A stretch of 64,000 nt of DNA from Pseudomonas cannabina (GCF_900100365.1 NZ_FNKU01000001.1:1984001-2048000), one strand, 5' to 3'. Positions 1 to 10,207 are shown, counted from the stretch's first letter. Notes: generated by a model from the sequence alone, not told the origin. Made by a program: numbers and translations.

Positions 1-14
1 AGTGGCTCCCACAC

Positions 15-869
15 ATGCGGAGTTCTGACATGTCAGAAGGCGGTATTTATCTCGATACCCATTCACAATTCCTTTCCCTCGACGGCATGCAAGTACACTT
101 CAGGCGGCAAGGCTCAGGCCCCGCAGTGGTGCTGCTGCACGGCAGCGGCTCATCACTGCATTGTTTCGACGAAGTGGTCGCACAGCTAGCCCGGAATCAT
201 GAGCTGATACGTCTAGACCTACCGGGCTTTGGCTTTACCGGCCCGCGCCCGGATGGCGATTACCGCATCGACACCTATGTGCGCTTTCTCAAACAATTCA
301 CGTCAGCGTTGTCCGTCGGTGCCTTCAGCCTGGCCGGTAATTCCCTGGGTGGGAATATCGCCTGGAACTACGCGCTGGACTACCCGCAGGACGTCGAACA
401 GTTGATTCTGATGAATGCTACTGGCTACCCCGAGAAATCGCTGCCGATGATCATGCAACTGGCGAAAAACCCGGTGGGTCGAGCGCTGCTTGAAAAGAGC
501 TTTTCGCGTGATGCCATTGCCAAAAGTCTGAGCAAACTGGTCGGTGCCAGGATGTCCTGGCCAAACGAGGTGCTTATTGAGCGGGTATTCAAGCTTTCAA
601 ATCTGCCCGGTAATCTCCAGGCATTCATCGATTTTGCCGCAACGGATCAGCGTGATCGCTCGGCTGAAATCCGCACTATCCAGACACCTACGCTGGTCTT
701 GCGCGGCGAACATATCGACAGTCAGTACTTCACTCGGGATATCGCAAACAGCATAGAAACGGTGTGTCCCGAAGTCGGCCATCTACTGCCTGACGAGGCG
801 CCGGACTATGTGGTCGCAGCAATAAGGCAGCGCACAGCCCTCGCCGAACACCAGACAGCGCAGGTTTGA
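15..869 (+). CDS. alpha/beta hydrolase
   Basis: A 284-residue alpha/beta-hydrolase-fold enzyme. Visible motifs are the oxyanion-hole HG (LHGSGSS, residues 41-47), the nucleophile elbow GNSLGG with Ser110, a probable acid at Asp235 (GEHID) and the catalytic His256 in EVGHLLP. The layout resembles C-C bond hydrolases and esterases of the MhpC/TodF kind, but the substrate cannot be read from sequence. A second in-frame ATG at position 30 could be the true start; upstream DNA is cut off by the window edge. An FAD monooxygenase follows 112 bases later on the same strand, so the two may act in one aromatic or polyketide-like catabolic route (inference). Family call is secure, substrate is not. Confidence 0.85.
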   Translation: MRSSDMSEGGIYLDTHSQFLSLDGMQVHFRRQGSGPAVVLLHGSGSSLHCFDEVVAQLARNHELIRLDLPGFGFTGPRPDGDYRIDTYVRFLKQFTSALSVGAFSLAGNSLGGNIAWNYALDYPQDVEQLILMNATGYPEKSLPMIMQLAKNPVGRALLEKSFSRDAIAKSLSKLVGARMSWPNEVLIERVFKLSNLPGNLQAFIDFAATDQRDRSAEIRTIQTPTLVLRGEHIDSQYFTRDIANSIETVCPEVGHLLPDEAPDYVVAAIRQRTALAEHQTAQV

Positions 870-981
870 AGACTGTTTCATCGCTCAACAAAACCATTAT
901 CAAAATAGTTTCGCTCCCTGACAGCGGTGAAAGCAGCGCCGGACTTCACCACGCCCTGAACCTACAGACAGGCATTATCAA

Positions 982-2595
982 ATGAATACACATCAGCATA
1001 TCGAACAGGACATTTGCGACGTCCTGATTATCGGCTCCGGACCCACCGGACTGACCCTGGCCTGCGACTTGGCCCAGCGTGGTATCAACGTCAGAATCAT
1101 TGAAAAAGCGGCGGAGCCGTTCAATGGCTCGCGCGGCAAAGGCATACAACCGCGCACCATAGAAGTGTTCGATAGCCTTGGCGTCGCAGCGCCTCTATTG
1201 CGCGCCGGGCAGTTGTATCCACCCATGAAGTTTCATGTTTCTTTGTTAAGCCTCAAATGGAACATGATGAAGTACCAGAAACAGACAGCGGATATCCCCT
1301 ACCCGAACGTATGGCTCGTGCCGCAATGGCGCACCGAACAGGTGTTGCGTGACCGACTGGCCGAATGGGGCATTCAGGTCGAATGGGCCACTGAAGCCCT
1401 CGACATCAAACAGAATGCCGAAGGTGTCACTGTGCAGCTCGATTGCCGAGGGCAGACTCGTAGCGTGCACGCGCGCTATCTGGTCGGCGCTGACGGCGGC
1501 AAGAGTTTCGTGCGCAAGCAACTGGGCGTTAACTTTGCGGGCGTCACGTCTCAGGAAGGCCGGATGATCGTCGGCGACCTGGAGGTGGACGGGCTTTCAC
1601 GGGATGCATGGCACGTATGGCCGATGCGCAAAGGCGCAATGATCGGCCTGTGTCCAATGCCGCATTCAAACCTGTTCCAGTTGATGATGCGTCTTGACGC
1701 CGACGAACCCGTCCCGGAGCTGTCGGAGCACACTCTTCAGACCCGCTGGCTGGCAGCCACCGGCGAGAAGAAGATTCGCCTGCACAGTCCGACCTGGCTT
1801 TCAGTGTTCCGGCCCAATGTGCGCCTGGCCGAGCGCTATCGGGTCGAACGGGTGTTTCTCGCGGGCGACGCTGCCCACGAGCACACCCCGGCAGGCGCAC
1901 AAGGCCTCAACACCGGCGTGCAGGATGCCTGGAACCTGGGCTGGAAACTCGCAGCGGTGCTGGGTGGCGCGCCCGAAACACTGCTCGACACTTACGAAGA
2001 AGAACGTAGACCGGTGGCGGCGGCAGTGCTGGAGTTGTCCAGCGAACTGTTTAATAACACCACCGGGGCCGGTATCCCAAAACTCAGGCGTGGCGACAAG
2101 GAGCGGCAATTGTTGCTCAACTACCGCGGCAGTTCACTTTCGGTGAACAGTGCCGACAACGTCGACGGCAAGGTCCAGGCAGGCGATCGCGCGCCGGATG
2201 CCACCTGCTCGCAGCAGCGTTGCGGGAGCACACAGTTGTTCGACATCTTCCGGGGCGAGCACTTCACACTGCTGGCATTTGGTAAGCATGCCATCGCGGC
2301 GATGCAGGCGTTCGACAGCCACGACAAGCGATGCCTGCGGGCCTTTGCCGTGCGGCCCGCGCACATCAGCAATGACCGCGACGGTCTGGTCGATGAAGCC
2401 GGTCAGGCGTGCCAAGCCTATGGCGTGAGCGCTGAGGAAAACATCATCTTTCTGGTGCGGCCCGACGGGTATGTCGGGCTGGTGGCCGGGGACGATTACG
2501 CAGCGGCAATCGAGCGTTATCTGGCCAGGGTGACCGGTGCGCCCGGCCATGTCGACGGCAGCGACGTGCAAACGACACGCGCCCTTGCACACTGA
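982..2595 (+). CDS. FAD-dependent aromatic hydroxylase (PheA/TfdB-like)
   Basis: A 537-residue class A flavoprotein monooxygenase. It has the dinucleotide-binding GSGPTG (residues 18-23), the DG motif around residues 165-175 (GADGG) and the GD motif near residues 294-296 (AGDAAH) followed by GAQGLNTGVQDAWNLGWKLA. The C-terminal ~150 residues match the thioredoxin-like tail of the phenol hydroxylase/pentachlorophenol monooxygenase group. Such enzymes hydroxylate an aromatic ring using NAD(P)H and O2 in the cytoplasm. The upstream hydrolase and downstream outer-membrane protein are co-oriented. Substrate unknown; MhpA-like, TfdB-like or antibiotic hydroxylase roles are all possible. Confidence 0.85.
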   Translation: MNTHQHIEQDICDVLIIGSGPTGLTLACDLAQRGINVRIIEKAAEPFNGSRGKGIQPRTIEVFDSLGVAAPLLRAGQLYPPMKFHVSLLSLKWNMMKYQKQTADIPYPNVWLVPQWRTEQVLRDRLAEWGIQVEWATEALDIKQNAEGVTVQLDCRGQTRSVHARYLVGADGGKSFVRKQLGVNFAGVTSQEGRMIVGDLEVDGLSRDAWHVWPMRKGAMIGLCPMPHSNLFQLMMRLDADEPVPELSEHTLQTRWLAATGEKKIRLHSPTWLSVFRPNVRLAERYRVERVFLAGDAAHEHTPAGAQGLNTGVQDAWNLGWKLAAVLGGAPETLLDTYEEERRPVAAAVLELSSELFNNTTGAGIPKLRRGDKERQLLLNYRGSSLSVNSADNVDGKVQAGDRAPDATCSQQRCGSTQLFDIFRGEHFTLLAFGKHAIAAMQAFDSHDKRCLRAFAVRPAHISNDRDGLVDEAGQACQAYGVSAEENIIFLVRPDGYVGLVAGDDYAAAIERYLARVTGAPGHVDGSDVQTTRALAH

Positions 2596-2630
2596 TGTAC
2601 GTCAGCAAGATCACTCAGAGAGCCCTCTTC

Positions 2631-3410
2631 ATGAAACACTTTTTCCTCCCCGCACTGACCGTCGTTGCCTTGCCTGCCCTGTCGTTGCAGTTCGCCCATG
2701 CAGAACCCGGCGATTTCAGCCTGGGCCTGGGCGCGGCAATCAGCGAGAGCCCTTATTCGGGCGTCGGCACACAGGTCAACCCGATACCGTTGATCAAATA
2801 TGAAGGCGAACGTTTTTATGTGAACGGTGTAACCGCAGGTTATCACCTGATCAACACCGAATCGTTCTCTCTCGATGCCATTGTTGCCCTGCAGATGGAC
2901 GGCATCGATCGTGACGACTTCGGTCGCCGCGAACTGGCCAGAAACGGCATCGACCGCGACCTGCTGGAAGACCGCGACAACGGCATCGACGCAGGATTGG
3001 CCGCCAAACTGCGCGGCGCTGCCGGCCAGCTTGAAGTGGTCGCCAAAAACGACATCAGCGGTGCCAGCGATGGCTACTCGCTGAACCTTGAATACGCGTA
3101 CCCCTTCACCTGGGGCAACACCCGCTTCAAGCCCAACGTCGGTGCCACCCATATGTCTGGCAACCTGGTGGATTACTACTACGGTATGCTGAAAGAAGAA
3201 GAGCAACGCGGCATTGCCCAGTACCGTCCAGGCAGCGCCACGGTGTCCTATGTCGGTCTCGGTTTTTCCCAGCCCATCGGCAAACAGTGGGAAGTCTCGG
3301 GCAACCTGCGCTACAGCGCACTGCCGAATGAACTGAGCGACAGCCCGCTGGTAGAGCGTGACACAGACAGTTCCACGTCGATGTTCATCGGCATTTCGCG
3401 CAAGTTCTGA
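2631..3410 (+). CDS. MipA/OmpV family outer-membrane protein
   Basis: A predicted 259-residue outer-membrane beta-barrel of the MipA/OmpV family. I chose the ATG at 2631 because it opens a clear Sec signal peptide (MKHFFLPALTVVALPALS, cleaved after HAHA-like FAHA, about residue 24). The earlier in-frame ATG at 2595 overlaps the preceding stop and would put 12 extra residues before the signal. The family hallmark is a barrel ending in aromatic Phe (SRKF). MipA proteins are linked to murein-hydrolase scaffolding and, in pseudomonads, to antibiotic or envelope-stress response; the exact role is unknown. It precedes an lpxO-like gene and a two-component system, which suggests an envelope-related cluster. 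Confidence 0.85.
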   Translation: MKHFFLPALTVVALPALSLQFAHAEPGDFSLGLGAAISESPYSGVGTQVNPIPLIKYEGERFYVNGVTAGYHLINTESFSLDAIVALQMDGIDRDDFGRRELARNGIDRDLLEDRDNGIDAGLAAKLRGAAGQLEVVAKNDISGASDGYSLNLEYAYPFTWGNTRFKPNVGATHMSGNLVDYYYGMLKEEEQRGIAQYRPGSATVSYVGLGFSQPIGKQWEVSGNLRYSALPNELSDSPLVERDTDSSTSMFIGISRKF

Positions 3411-3453
3411 TACCCGTTACGGCCAGCGCCGGGGTTACATTCGAGACGTCAAC

Positions 3454-4419
3454 ATGACCGTTCTAATAGTCGCGCTCATTTATACCGCAGGGTCCATCTA
3501 TTACGTTTATCGTTTCAGGGGACGTATGCGTTATGAACGCTTTTCTCAGTACCTGCGCAAAAGCTGGCCGGTCTTTGCGCCCTTCAACTGTTTCCTGTAC
3601 GCCTTCACGCATGCCCATGCTCGCAAGTCCGTGACCGATACCCTGCACTTTCCGGGCACGAACCTGCTTCGGGAGAACTGGCAGATCATCCGCAACGAGG
3701 CCTTGGCGCTCGATAAACAAGGCGTTTTTGAAAGCATCGTAAAAGAGGGTTCGCCGGGCTTCTACGACGTCGGATTCAGAACATTTTACAAACATGGCTG
3801 GAGCAAGTTTTACCTGACCTGGTACGGGTATAACCATCCGTCAGCACAGCGTCTATGCCCACAAACCACCGCACTGCTGGAAAAAGTGCCCGGTATCAAA
3901 GGAGCCATGTTTTCACTGCTGCCCGCCGGGGCAAGCCTGACGCTACACGCAGATCCATTGGCGTGTTCATTGCGCTATCACCTGGGCCTGAAGACGCCGC
4001 AAAGCGACAGCTGTTTTATCAACGTCGACGGCGTAACGACAACCTGGCGTGACGGAGAGGATTTCATCTTCGACGAGACTCGCCCGCACTATGTCCACAA
4101 CCACAGTGAAGCGCCACGACTGATTCTGATGTGTGACATCGAGCGCCCGATGTATCTGCCTGGCAGACTGTTCAACCGGCTCTACAATCAGTTGGCCAAC
4201 CTGACAGTAGTCGCCAATACCGAAGAAGATGCCCGCGGGGCAGCGAGCGCACTGTTCGACAGGCTGAACCCGGTGCTCAAACGCGGCAAGCGTCTGAAGA
4301 GCACCAACAAGGCGCTCTACAACACCTTGAAATGGGCGATCAATGGCAGCCTGCTGATGTTCATCTTCGGCAGCCTGTTCACGGTAAGCGCCGCCGTGGA
4401 TTACCTGACGTTCAATTGA
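3454..4419 (+). CDS. lpxO: LpxO-like lipid A hydroxylase (Asp/Asn beta-hydroxylase family)
   Basis: A 321-residue Fe(II)/2-oxoglutarate dioxygenase of the aspartyl/asparaginyl beta-hydroxylase family, closest in layout to LpxO. There is an N-terminal membrane segment (residues 2-18), then the conserved block ENWQ, WYGYNHPSA, CPQTTALL, an iron-binding His165-x-Asp167 and a distal His in RPHYVHNHSE, followed by CDIERP. A second hydrophobic stretch lies near the C-terminus. LpxO 2-hydroxylates a secondary acyl chain of lipid A at the inner membrane. The start at 3454 was preferred over an in-frame upstream start because it begins the membrane segment and does not overlap the mipA-like gene. Family firm; precise substrate inferred. 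Confidence 0.8.
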   Translation: MTVLIVALIYTAGSIYYVYRFRGRMRYERFSQYLRKSWPVFAPFNCFLYAFTHAHARKSVTDTLHFPGTNLLRENWQIIRNEALALDKQGVFESIVKEGSPGFYDVGFRTFYKHGWSKFYLTWYGYNHPSAQRLCPQTTALLEKVPGIKGAMFSLLPAGASLTLHADPLACSLRYHLGLKTPQSDSCFINVDGVTTTWRDGEDFIFDETRPHYVHNHSEAPRLILMCDIERPMYLPGRLFNRLYNQLANLTVVANTEEDARGAASALFDRLNPVLKRGKRLKSTNKALYNTLKWAINGSLLMFIFGSLFTVSAAVDYLTFN

Positions 4420-4462
4420 GCGACCCTCGCTCTCTTCACCCTCGGCAGAGTGCTATCCCATC

Positions 4463-5164
4463 ATGATCGAACGATCACTGAGTGTTTTAATCGTCGAAGA
4501 CAATCTGGCGCTGGCCGCCAACATGTTCGACTACCTGGAAGCCTGCGGCCATACGCTGGATGCGGCGCCCGACGGCAAGTCCGCGATGCGCCTGATCAGC
4601 GAAAACCACTACGACGTCATCGTGCTGGACTGGATGATGCCGCGCATGGACGGCATCAGCCTCCTGCGTCACCTGCGCACCGAATTGCGCAATCCGGTGC
4701 CGGTGATGCTGCTGACCGCCAAGGACCAACTGGACGACAAGCTGCTGGGCTTTGAGTCGGGTGCGGACGATTACATCGTCAAACCGCTGGCCCTGCCTGA
4801 GCTGGAAATTCGTTTGCGGGTGCTGGCTGCGCGCAGTCATAAGCGCTCGGATGTTCGGCAGGTGCTGGAAGTCGCCGATCTGTGTTTCGACCTGGGCACA
4901 CAAACCATCATGCGCGGCGGTGTCCAGCTGCCCTTTTCGCCGATCAGACGAACCCTGCTGGAGGTTCTGATGCGCAACTCGCCGCACGTTGTTACGCGCA
5001 CGCAGCTGGAGCTGCTCATCTGGGGCGACAGCGTGCCCGACGGCGACCTGCTGCGCTCGCACATGCATTTGCTCAGAAAGACCATCGATGGCGAGCGGGT
5101 CGCCGAGCAAAAGCTGCTCCATACAGTACCGGGTATCGGTTTTCGCCTGTGCGTGTGCCCATGA
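4463..5164 (+). CDS. OmpR-type response regulator
   Basis: A 233-residue response regulator. The receiver domain spans about residues 6-118, with acidic pocket ED (12-13), phospho-acceptor Asp56 (VLDWMMPRMDG) and Lys107 (DDYIVKP). The C-terminal winged-helix DNA-binding domain ends with the typical RGVGY-like block seen here as VPGIGFRL. Its stop overlaps the histidine-kinase start (ATGA), so the two are translationally coupled. The neighbouring lipid A hydroxylase and outer-membrane protein are plausible targets, which would make this an envelope-sensing pair; the regulon is inference. Confidence 0.93.
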   Translation: MIERSLSVLIVEDNLALAANMFDYLEACGHTLDAAPDGKSAMRLISENHYDVIVLDWMMPRMDGISLLRHLRTELRNPVPVMLLTAKDQLDDKLLGFESGADDYIVKPLALPELEIRLRVLAARSHKRSDVRQVLEVADLCFDLGTQTIMRGGVQLPFSPIRRTLLEVLMRNSPHVVTRTQLELLIWGDSVPDGDLLRSHMHLLRKTIDGERVAEQKLLHTVPGIGFRLCVCP

Positions 5165-6495
5165 TCAATCTTCCCGGCCGCCGGGGCAGCCTGCATCGCC
5201 TGATCAGTGCAATTCTGCTCGGCTTCGGGCTACTGATGACCACCGGCCTGACCACTCAGGCATTCATGAGCCAGGAACTCGTCGATCACCCGATCTGGAA
5301 AGAATTGCTTGAAACCGCGACAGCCAATGCACTTGCAGACACGCCACAGCCCAAACCACAGAAAGGCGACAGAATTCAGATATGGAAACTGTCGAACGAC
5401 ACCCGCACTGATACTGCCGCGACCGGCATGCCGCCTTTTCTCGCGTCACTTGCACCAGGTTTCTACAGCGAGGGCGATCTGGACCGAAGATCTTCAGGCT
5501 TCTCCGACCCCGACTACGCCGTGCTGGTCACCTCGCTGGGCAAGGAGCGTTTGATAGCGGCTATCGACATCAGCGATCTGGAGCGGGAGCAGAACCTCAT
5601 CGCTTTGATCGGGGCGGTGTTTCTGCTACTCAATCTGATCCTGATTATTGCCGTGATCGCCTGGCTGTACGTTCGCCTGCATCGTCCGGTTCAGGCGCTT
5701 GCGCGGGGCATGAAGCAACTCGACCCGGAACGACCCGCGCAACGGTTGCCCGTGCAGTACGCTCAGGAAGAGCTCAAGGACATTGCCTGCGGCATCAATG
5801 CGCATCTGGAGCGGGTCGAACACTTCATAGGCCGTGAACGTGCGCTGCTGGATCAGGCCAGCCATGAGTTCCGCACGCCGATTGCGGTAATCAGCGGTGC
5901 GCTGGATGTGCTGGCCAGGCAAAAACTGCCGCCGTGCGCAAAGCCGCCGCTGCAACGCATGCGCGCCACCGTGGAAAACCTTACGGAAATCATGGTTGCG
6001 CTGCTGTATCTGTCACGCGAGCCGTTGACCTCGCATCAGGATGACCCGCTCGAAGTCGATCGCCTGCTGCCCGCTCTGGTCAAGGATCACGAGCATCTGC
6101 TCGACGGCAAACCGGTGCAGTTCTCGGTGCAGGTTCACCAGTCGCTCACCCTATACGTGCCGGAAGCGATGTTACGCATCGCCGTTGGTAACCTGCTGCG
6201 TAATGCGGCGGAAAACACCTATGACGGCACCATCGCTGTGCGGCTCAAGGAGGGTGTGTTGAGCGTGACCGACTCGGGCGAAGGCTTCGACACCGAGCAG
6301 GCTTCCCGGCACTACCTGTCACTGCTGCGAAACCCGATCAGGGCAGGCAGCGGGAAAGGCTTGGGGCTGTTTCTGGTGCGACGTATCTGCGAACGCTTTC
6401 AATGGACACTGACGCTGGAGTCGATGCCGACACTGGGCACCCGGGCAGGACTGGACTTCCGGTTACAGCCCTCATCGGCCTCGGAAAAAACCTGA
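5161..6495 (+). CDS. sensor histidine kinase
   Basis: A 444-residue membrane sensor kinase. It shows TM1 at about residues 12-35, a periplasmic loop of roughly 100 residues, TM2 (LIALIGAVFLLLNLILIIAVIAW), a HAMP-like linker, the HisKA box ASHEFRTP with phospho-acceptor His235, and the HATPase domain with NLLRNAAEN (N box), DSGEGF (G1) and GSGKGLGLFLV (G2). The start at 5161 was chosen because it overlaps the response-regulator stop (ATGA) and leads directly into TM1. The partner is the upstream OmpR-type regulator. The sensed signal is unknown. Confidence 0.92.
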   Translation: MINLPGRRGSLHRLISAILLGFGLLMTTGLTTQAFMSQELVDHPIWKELLETATANALADTPQPKPQKGDRIQIWKLSNDTRTDTAATGMPPFLASLAPGFYSEGDLDRRSSGFSDPDYAVLVTSLGKERLIAAIDISDLEREQNLIALIGAVFLLLNLILIIAVIAWLYVRLHRPVQALARGMKQLDPERPAQRLPVQYAQEELKDIACGINAHLERVEHFIGRERALLDQASHEFRTPIAVISGALDVLARQKLPPCAKPPLQRMRATVENLTEIMVALLYLSREPLTSHQDDPLEVDRLLPALVKDHEHLLDGKPVQFSVQVHQSLTLYVPEAMLRIAVGNLLRNAAENTYDGTIAVRLKEGVLSVTDSGEGFDTEQASRHYLSLLRNPIRAGSGKGLGLFLVRRICERFQWTLTLESMPTLGTRAGLDFRLQPSSASEKT

Positions 6496-6552
6496 ATGCT
6501 GCGGCAGCACCACTACCGCTTCATTGCTTGTGTCGCGCCCGGCCTACGCCCA

Positions 6553-6588
6553 TAAAAAACCCCTGCCACTGTACCGGCAAGGGTTATT
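6553..6588 (-). terminator. intrinsic terminator after araH
   Basis: Read on the minus strand, the arms AACCCTTGCC and GGCAGGGGTT form a 10-bp stem with one mismatch and an 8-base loop, followed by a T-run. It lies about 20 bases beyond the araH stop and so ends the ara transport operon. On the plus strand it may also stop read-through from the sensor kinase. Confidence 0.8.
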
Positions 6589-6608
6589 TCCATAACGGAG
6601 CCAGATGT

Positions 6609-7574
6609 CTAGCGGCGCTTCATCCGGTCGATGATCACCGCCAGCAGCAGAATCGTGCCGCGAATCACGTACTGATAAAACGTATCGATGTTCTTCAGGT
6701 TCATCGCGTTTTCGATGATTGCCAGAATCAATACGCCAGCAATGACGTGACGAATCATGCCAATCCCGCCACTCAGCGACACCCCGCCCAGCACACAGGC
6801 TGAAATCACCGTCAGCTCGAAGCCCTGACCGATCATTGGTTGACCCGAAGTCATGCGCGAGGCTAGAACGACCCCCGCCAACGCGCCAATCAGGCCGTGT
6901 ACAGCGAAGATGATGATCTTGGTGCGATCGACGTGCACGCCGGCCAGCAAGGCGGCTTCCTGGTTGCCACCAATGGCCATGGTGTTGCGCCCGTAAGTGG
7001 TGTAATTGAGCAACCAGCCGAAGAAGATAAAGCAGGCAATGGTGATCAGGATCGGCACCGGCACGCCGTACACCTGGCCGTTACCGAAGATGAAGAAGTC
7101 CTCATTGGAGACGCCGACAGCCTTGCCGTTGGAAAAGATGTAAGCCAGGCCGCGCACGATCTGCATGGTCGCCAGCGTCGCGATCAAGGCATTGATGCGC
7201 AGTTTGGCGATCACGATGCCGTTGATCAGGCCGACCACCAGGCCCAGCGCCAGTGCGGCAGACACGCCCAGAAACACGCTGTCGGTGTCGCGGATCACAA
7301 TGCTGGCGATAACCCCGGAACAGGCCAGCACCGACCCGATCGACAGGTCGAAATGCCCGGACGCCAGGCAATACAGCATGGTGCAGGCCGCGATACCCAC
7401 AGTTGAAATGGCCAGGCCAAGGCCGCGCATGTTCAGTGGCGACATGAAGTTGTCGATAAACACGGCGCAGAGCAGGAAGATTCCCACGGCCGCCAGGAGC
7501 ATCACCCAGTCATCGACAAAACGACGCAGGTTCATGGCCTGACGGGGAGCCTGCAGGCTGGATTCGGTAGACAT
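6609..7574 (-). CDS. araH: L-arabinose ABC transporter permease AraH
   Basis: A 321-residue integral membrane permease of the ribose/arabinose (CUT2) family with eight to ten hydrophobic segments. Several stretches read almost like enterobacterial AraH (NMRGLGLAIS, INALIATLATMQIVRGLAYI, ASRMTSGQP, ISACVLGGVSLSGGIG). I used the start at 7574 because a GAGGTG ribosome site sits four bases before it; a longer frame opens at 7598 without one. It is the last gene of araF-araG-araH, giving a complete binding protein/ATPase/permease set for high-affinity pentose uptake. Galactose or related sugars cannot be excluded as substrates. Confidence 0.88.
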   Translation of the reverse strand: MSTESSLQAPRQAMNLRRFVDDWVMLLAAVGIFLLCAVFIDNFMSPLNMRGLGLAISTVGIAACTMLYCLASGHFDLSIGSVLACSGVIASIVIRDTDSVFLGVSAALALGLVVGLINGIVIAKLRINALIATLATMQIVRGLAYIFSNGKAVGVSNEDFFIFGNGQVYGVPVPILITIACFIFFGWLLNYTTYGRNTMAIGGNQEAALLAGVHVDRTKIIIFAVHGLIGALAGVVLASRMTSGQPMIGQGFELTVISACVLGGVSLSGGIGMIRHVIAGVLILAIIENAMNLKNIDTFYQYVIRGTILLLAVIIDRMKRR

Positions 7575-7614
7575 ACGCACCTCTTTTTTATTGTTCATGG
7601 TCAGGGACCGATTG

Positions 7615-9138
7615 TCAGCCGCGCGTGCGTGGCAGAGCCAATTGCAGGAGTCGCGACTCGTCAGCCTCGTCGCGGTTGAGTTCGCCGGTGATTGCGCCTT
7701 CGCTCATCACCAGAATGCGGTCTGAAATACCCATGACTTCCATCAGATCGCTGGACACCACAATCACCGCAATCCCGTCAGCAGCGAGGTTGTGAATGAT
7801 TTCGTAGATTTCAGATTTGGCACCGACGTCGATGCCGCGAGTCGGCTCGTCCAGCAGCAGGACTTTCATCGGCATCGACAGCCAGCGACCGAGAATCGCC
7901 TTCTGCTGGTTGCCCCCGGACAGAAACATGATTTGCTGGTCAGGCGATGGCGTCTTGACGTTCATCGATTTGATCTGACTGCGCGCGTTATCCCGCTCCC
8001 AACTGCCCTGGATCAGGCAGCCAAGGTTCACGTGCCGCGGCCGGGCACCGATGTTGATGTTTTCTGCAACGCTGGACAGCGGCACGATGCCTTCTTTCTT
8101 GCGATCCTCGGGGCACAGCAGAATCCCCGCCTCGATGGCATCACGCGGCGACCGCAGGGTCAGCGGCTGGCCATCCAGTTGCAGACTAGCCGCCGTGCTG
8201 CGCGTCAGCCCGGACAACATCCGAAACAACTCGGTGCGCCCGGCGCCCACCAGACCGAAAAAGCCCAGCACCTCGCCCTTTTGCACCGCAAAGGTAACCG
8301 GCTCGTGCAGCCCTGGCCCCATCAGCCCGGTCACGCGCAGGCTCGGGCCTTGATGCTGGCGGGGCCGGTAATTGTAGATATTCTGGATATCGCGACCGAC
8401 CATGCAGGTCACCAGCCGGTCGTGATCGAGGTCGGCCATCTGCTCGAAGGTTTTGACGAAACGGCCGTCCTTGAACACCGTCACGGCATCGCAAACGCGG
8501 AAGATTTCTTCCATGCGATGGGACACGTAAAGAATCACCCGGCCTTCGTCACGCAGCCGCACGATGATTGCCATCAAGCGGTCAATCTCACGCGCCGACA
8601 GGCTGCTGGTCGGTTCGTCGAAGGCGATGACATGAGCGTTGCGCGACATGGCCTTGGCGATTTCGACCAGTTGCCGCTGGCCCAGCGAAAGATCGCCCAG
8701 CCGGGTGTGCGGATCAATTTCGTCGGCCAGCCCCTTGAGCAGCTCAGCGGCCTGGCGGTACATCGCGCGACGATTGATCAGACCGAAGCGGTTGGGCATG
8801 TGCCCGAGCAGCAGGTTCTCGGCAACGGTCATTTCCGGCACCAGATGCAGCTCCTGGTGAATCACCGCGACACCCGCTGCAATACTGTCGGCAGTGGACC
8901 TGAACTGGTGAGTCTGGTCGCCGATCTGCAGGCTGCCACTGTTGGGCTGATACGACCCGCCAAGGATTTTCAGCAGCGTCGACTTGCCTGCGCCGTTTTC
9001 GCCCATCAGCGCATGAACGCTGCCGGGACGGGCTTCGAAGGTGATATCAGACAGCGCCTTGACGCCCGGAAACACCTTGCCGATGCCATTGAAACGCAGG
9101 GCGCCGCCTATGGGTTGAAGCTCGACAGCCTGTTGCAT
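7615..9138 (-). CDS. araG: L-arabinose ABC transporter ATPase AraG
   Basis: A 507-residue double ABC ATPase. The first domain has Walker A GENGAGKS (residues 46-53), signature LSLGQRQ and Walker [13 protein letters not shown]. The second has the usual degenerate Walker A (GLVGAGRTE), signature LSGGNQQK and [15 protein letters not shown]. Long runs match AraG of enteric bacteria ([30 protein letters not shown]). The start has a strong GAGGAGG site. It energises the AraH permease at the inner membrane and lies 40 bases before araH. Confidence 0.92.
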   Translation of the reverse strand: MQQAVELQPIGGALRFNGIGKVFPGVKALSDITFEARPGSVHALMGENGAGKSTLLKILGGSYQPNSGSLQIGDQTHQFRSTADSIAAGVAVIHQELHLVPEMTVAENLLLGHMPNRFGLINRRAMYRQAAELLKGLADEIDPHTRLGDLSLGQRQLVEIAKAMSRNAHVIAFDEPTSSLSAREIDRLMAIIVRLRDEGRVILYVSHRMEEIFRVCDAVTVFKDGRFVKTFEQMADLDHDRLVTCMVGRDIQNIYNYRPRQHQGPSLRVTGLMGPGLHEPVTFAVQKGEVLGFFGLVGAGRTELFRMLSGLTRSTAASLQLDGQPLTLRSPRDAIEAGILLCPEDRKKEGIVPLSSVAENINIGARPRHVNLGCLIQGSWERDNARSQIKSMNVKTPSPDQQIMFLSGGNQQKAILGRWLSMPMKVLLLDEPTRGIDVGAKSEIYEIIHNLAADGIAVIVVSSDLMEVMGISDRILVMSEGAITGELNRDEADESRLLQLALPRTRG

Positions 9139-9193
9139 GAAACCAACCTCCTCGCATGTGTGAGGGGCCTGAAAATCAGGCCCCTCGCTCAGC

Positions 9194-10207
9194 TCACTTC
9201 CACAGACCGATTTTGGTCAGTTCAGCCTGGAAGTTTTCGCGAGTGATCAGTGTCACGTCATCCATAGCGGTGTACTTCGGCGGCTCCACACCTTTGGTGA
9301 CCCAGTTGAACACGTACTCGGCCGTCTTGTAGCCTTCCTTGTCCGGGCTTGGCAGCATCGAGCCGAAGAATCCACTCTCTTTCTTCTTCAATTCATCGAT
9401 CGCGTCGGTACCGTTGATACCGATCCCCAGCACGTTCTTGGCGCTGAAGCCATTACTGGCGGTGGCGCGTACACCGCCCAGTACGGTGTTGTCGTTCATG
9501 CCACCGATGATCAGGTTTTTAGCGTCGCCCGGCAGCTTTGGCAGCGCCGAGTTGGTAGCGTCCATTCCGCCCGGCACATCAAGCGTCTTCTGTGCAGAGA
9601 ACAGAATGTGATCCGCTGGCAAACCGGCTTTTTTCAACGCGTCCACCGAGCCGTCGGTGCGTTTCTTGCCGGTATCGAGTTCGCTGTAAGTGTTAATGAT
9701 TGCGTAAGTGCCTTTCCACTCGCTTTCATCCCACTTGCGAATCTTCGCCTCGTTCGCCATGGCGGCGCCCTGCTTCTGGCCCACTTCGAAGGCCGCCATA
9801 CCCAGATATGGCACGTCTTCCATAGTTTTGCCCTTGGCGTCGACGAAGCGGTCATCCACTGCCATGACTTTCATGTCGTAGGACTTGGCCTTGGCGACGA
9901 TTGCAGGACCGAGGGAAACATCAGGCGGGCAGATCACGAAACCTTTGACGCCGTTGGCAGCCAGGTTGTCGATGGCTGACAGGGTCTTCTCGCCGTCGGG
10001 TACGGCAATCTTGATGACGGTAAAGCCAAGGTCCTTGCCGGCTTTCTCGGCAAATTGCCACTCGGTCTGAAACCAAGGCTCTTCAGCCTGCTTGACCAGG
10101 AAACCGATTTTGACTTCTTCAGCGGCAGAAGTGACGCCACTCATGCCCAGGATGGCGGTGGCAACAGCGGCACAGCACAGGGAACGAATCCCGTGACGAC
10201 TCAACAT
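9194..10207 (-). CDS. araF: L-arabinose-binding periplasmic protein AraF
   Basis: A 337-residue periplasmic sugar-binding protein with a Sec signal peptide (cleavage after TSAA, near residue 28). It carries the AraF hallmarks [57 protein letters not shown] and [10 protein letters not shown]. The start is preceded by AAGGAG. It captures sugar for AraG/AraH. A putative GntR-type operator lies about 85 bases upstream of the start, so sugar-responsive repression is likely. Confidence 0.93.
   Translation of the reverse strand: MLSRHGIRSLCCAAVATAILGMSGVTSAAEEVKIGFLVKQAEEPWFQTEWQFAEKAGKDLGFTVIKIAVPDGEKTLSAIDNLAANGVKGFVICPPDVSLGPAIVAKAKSYDMKVMAVDDRFVDAKGKTMEDVPYLGMAAFEVGQKQGAAMANEAKIRKWDESEWKGTYAIINTYSELDTGKKRTDGSVDALKKAGLPADHILFSAQKTLDVPGGMDATNSALPKLPGDAKNLIIGGMNDNTVLGGVRATASNGFSAKNVLGIGINGTDAIDELKKKESGFFGSMLPSPDKEGYKTAEYVFNWVTKGVEPPKYTAMDDVTLITRENFQAELTKIGLWK

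Noticed and set aside
7792..9246. A 484-codon plus-strand frame opposite araG
   Set aside because: Shadow of the ABC ATPase gene; His/Gln-rich nonsense composition.
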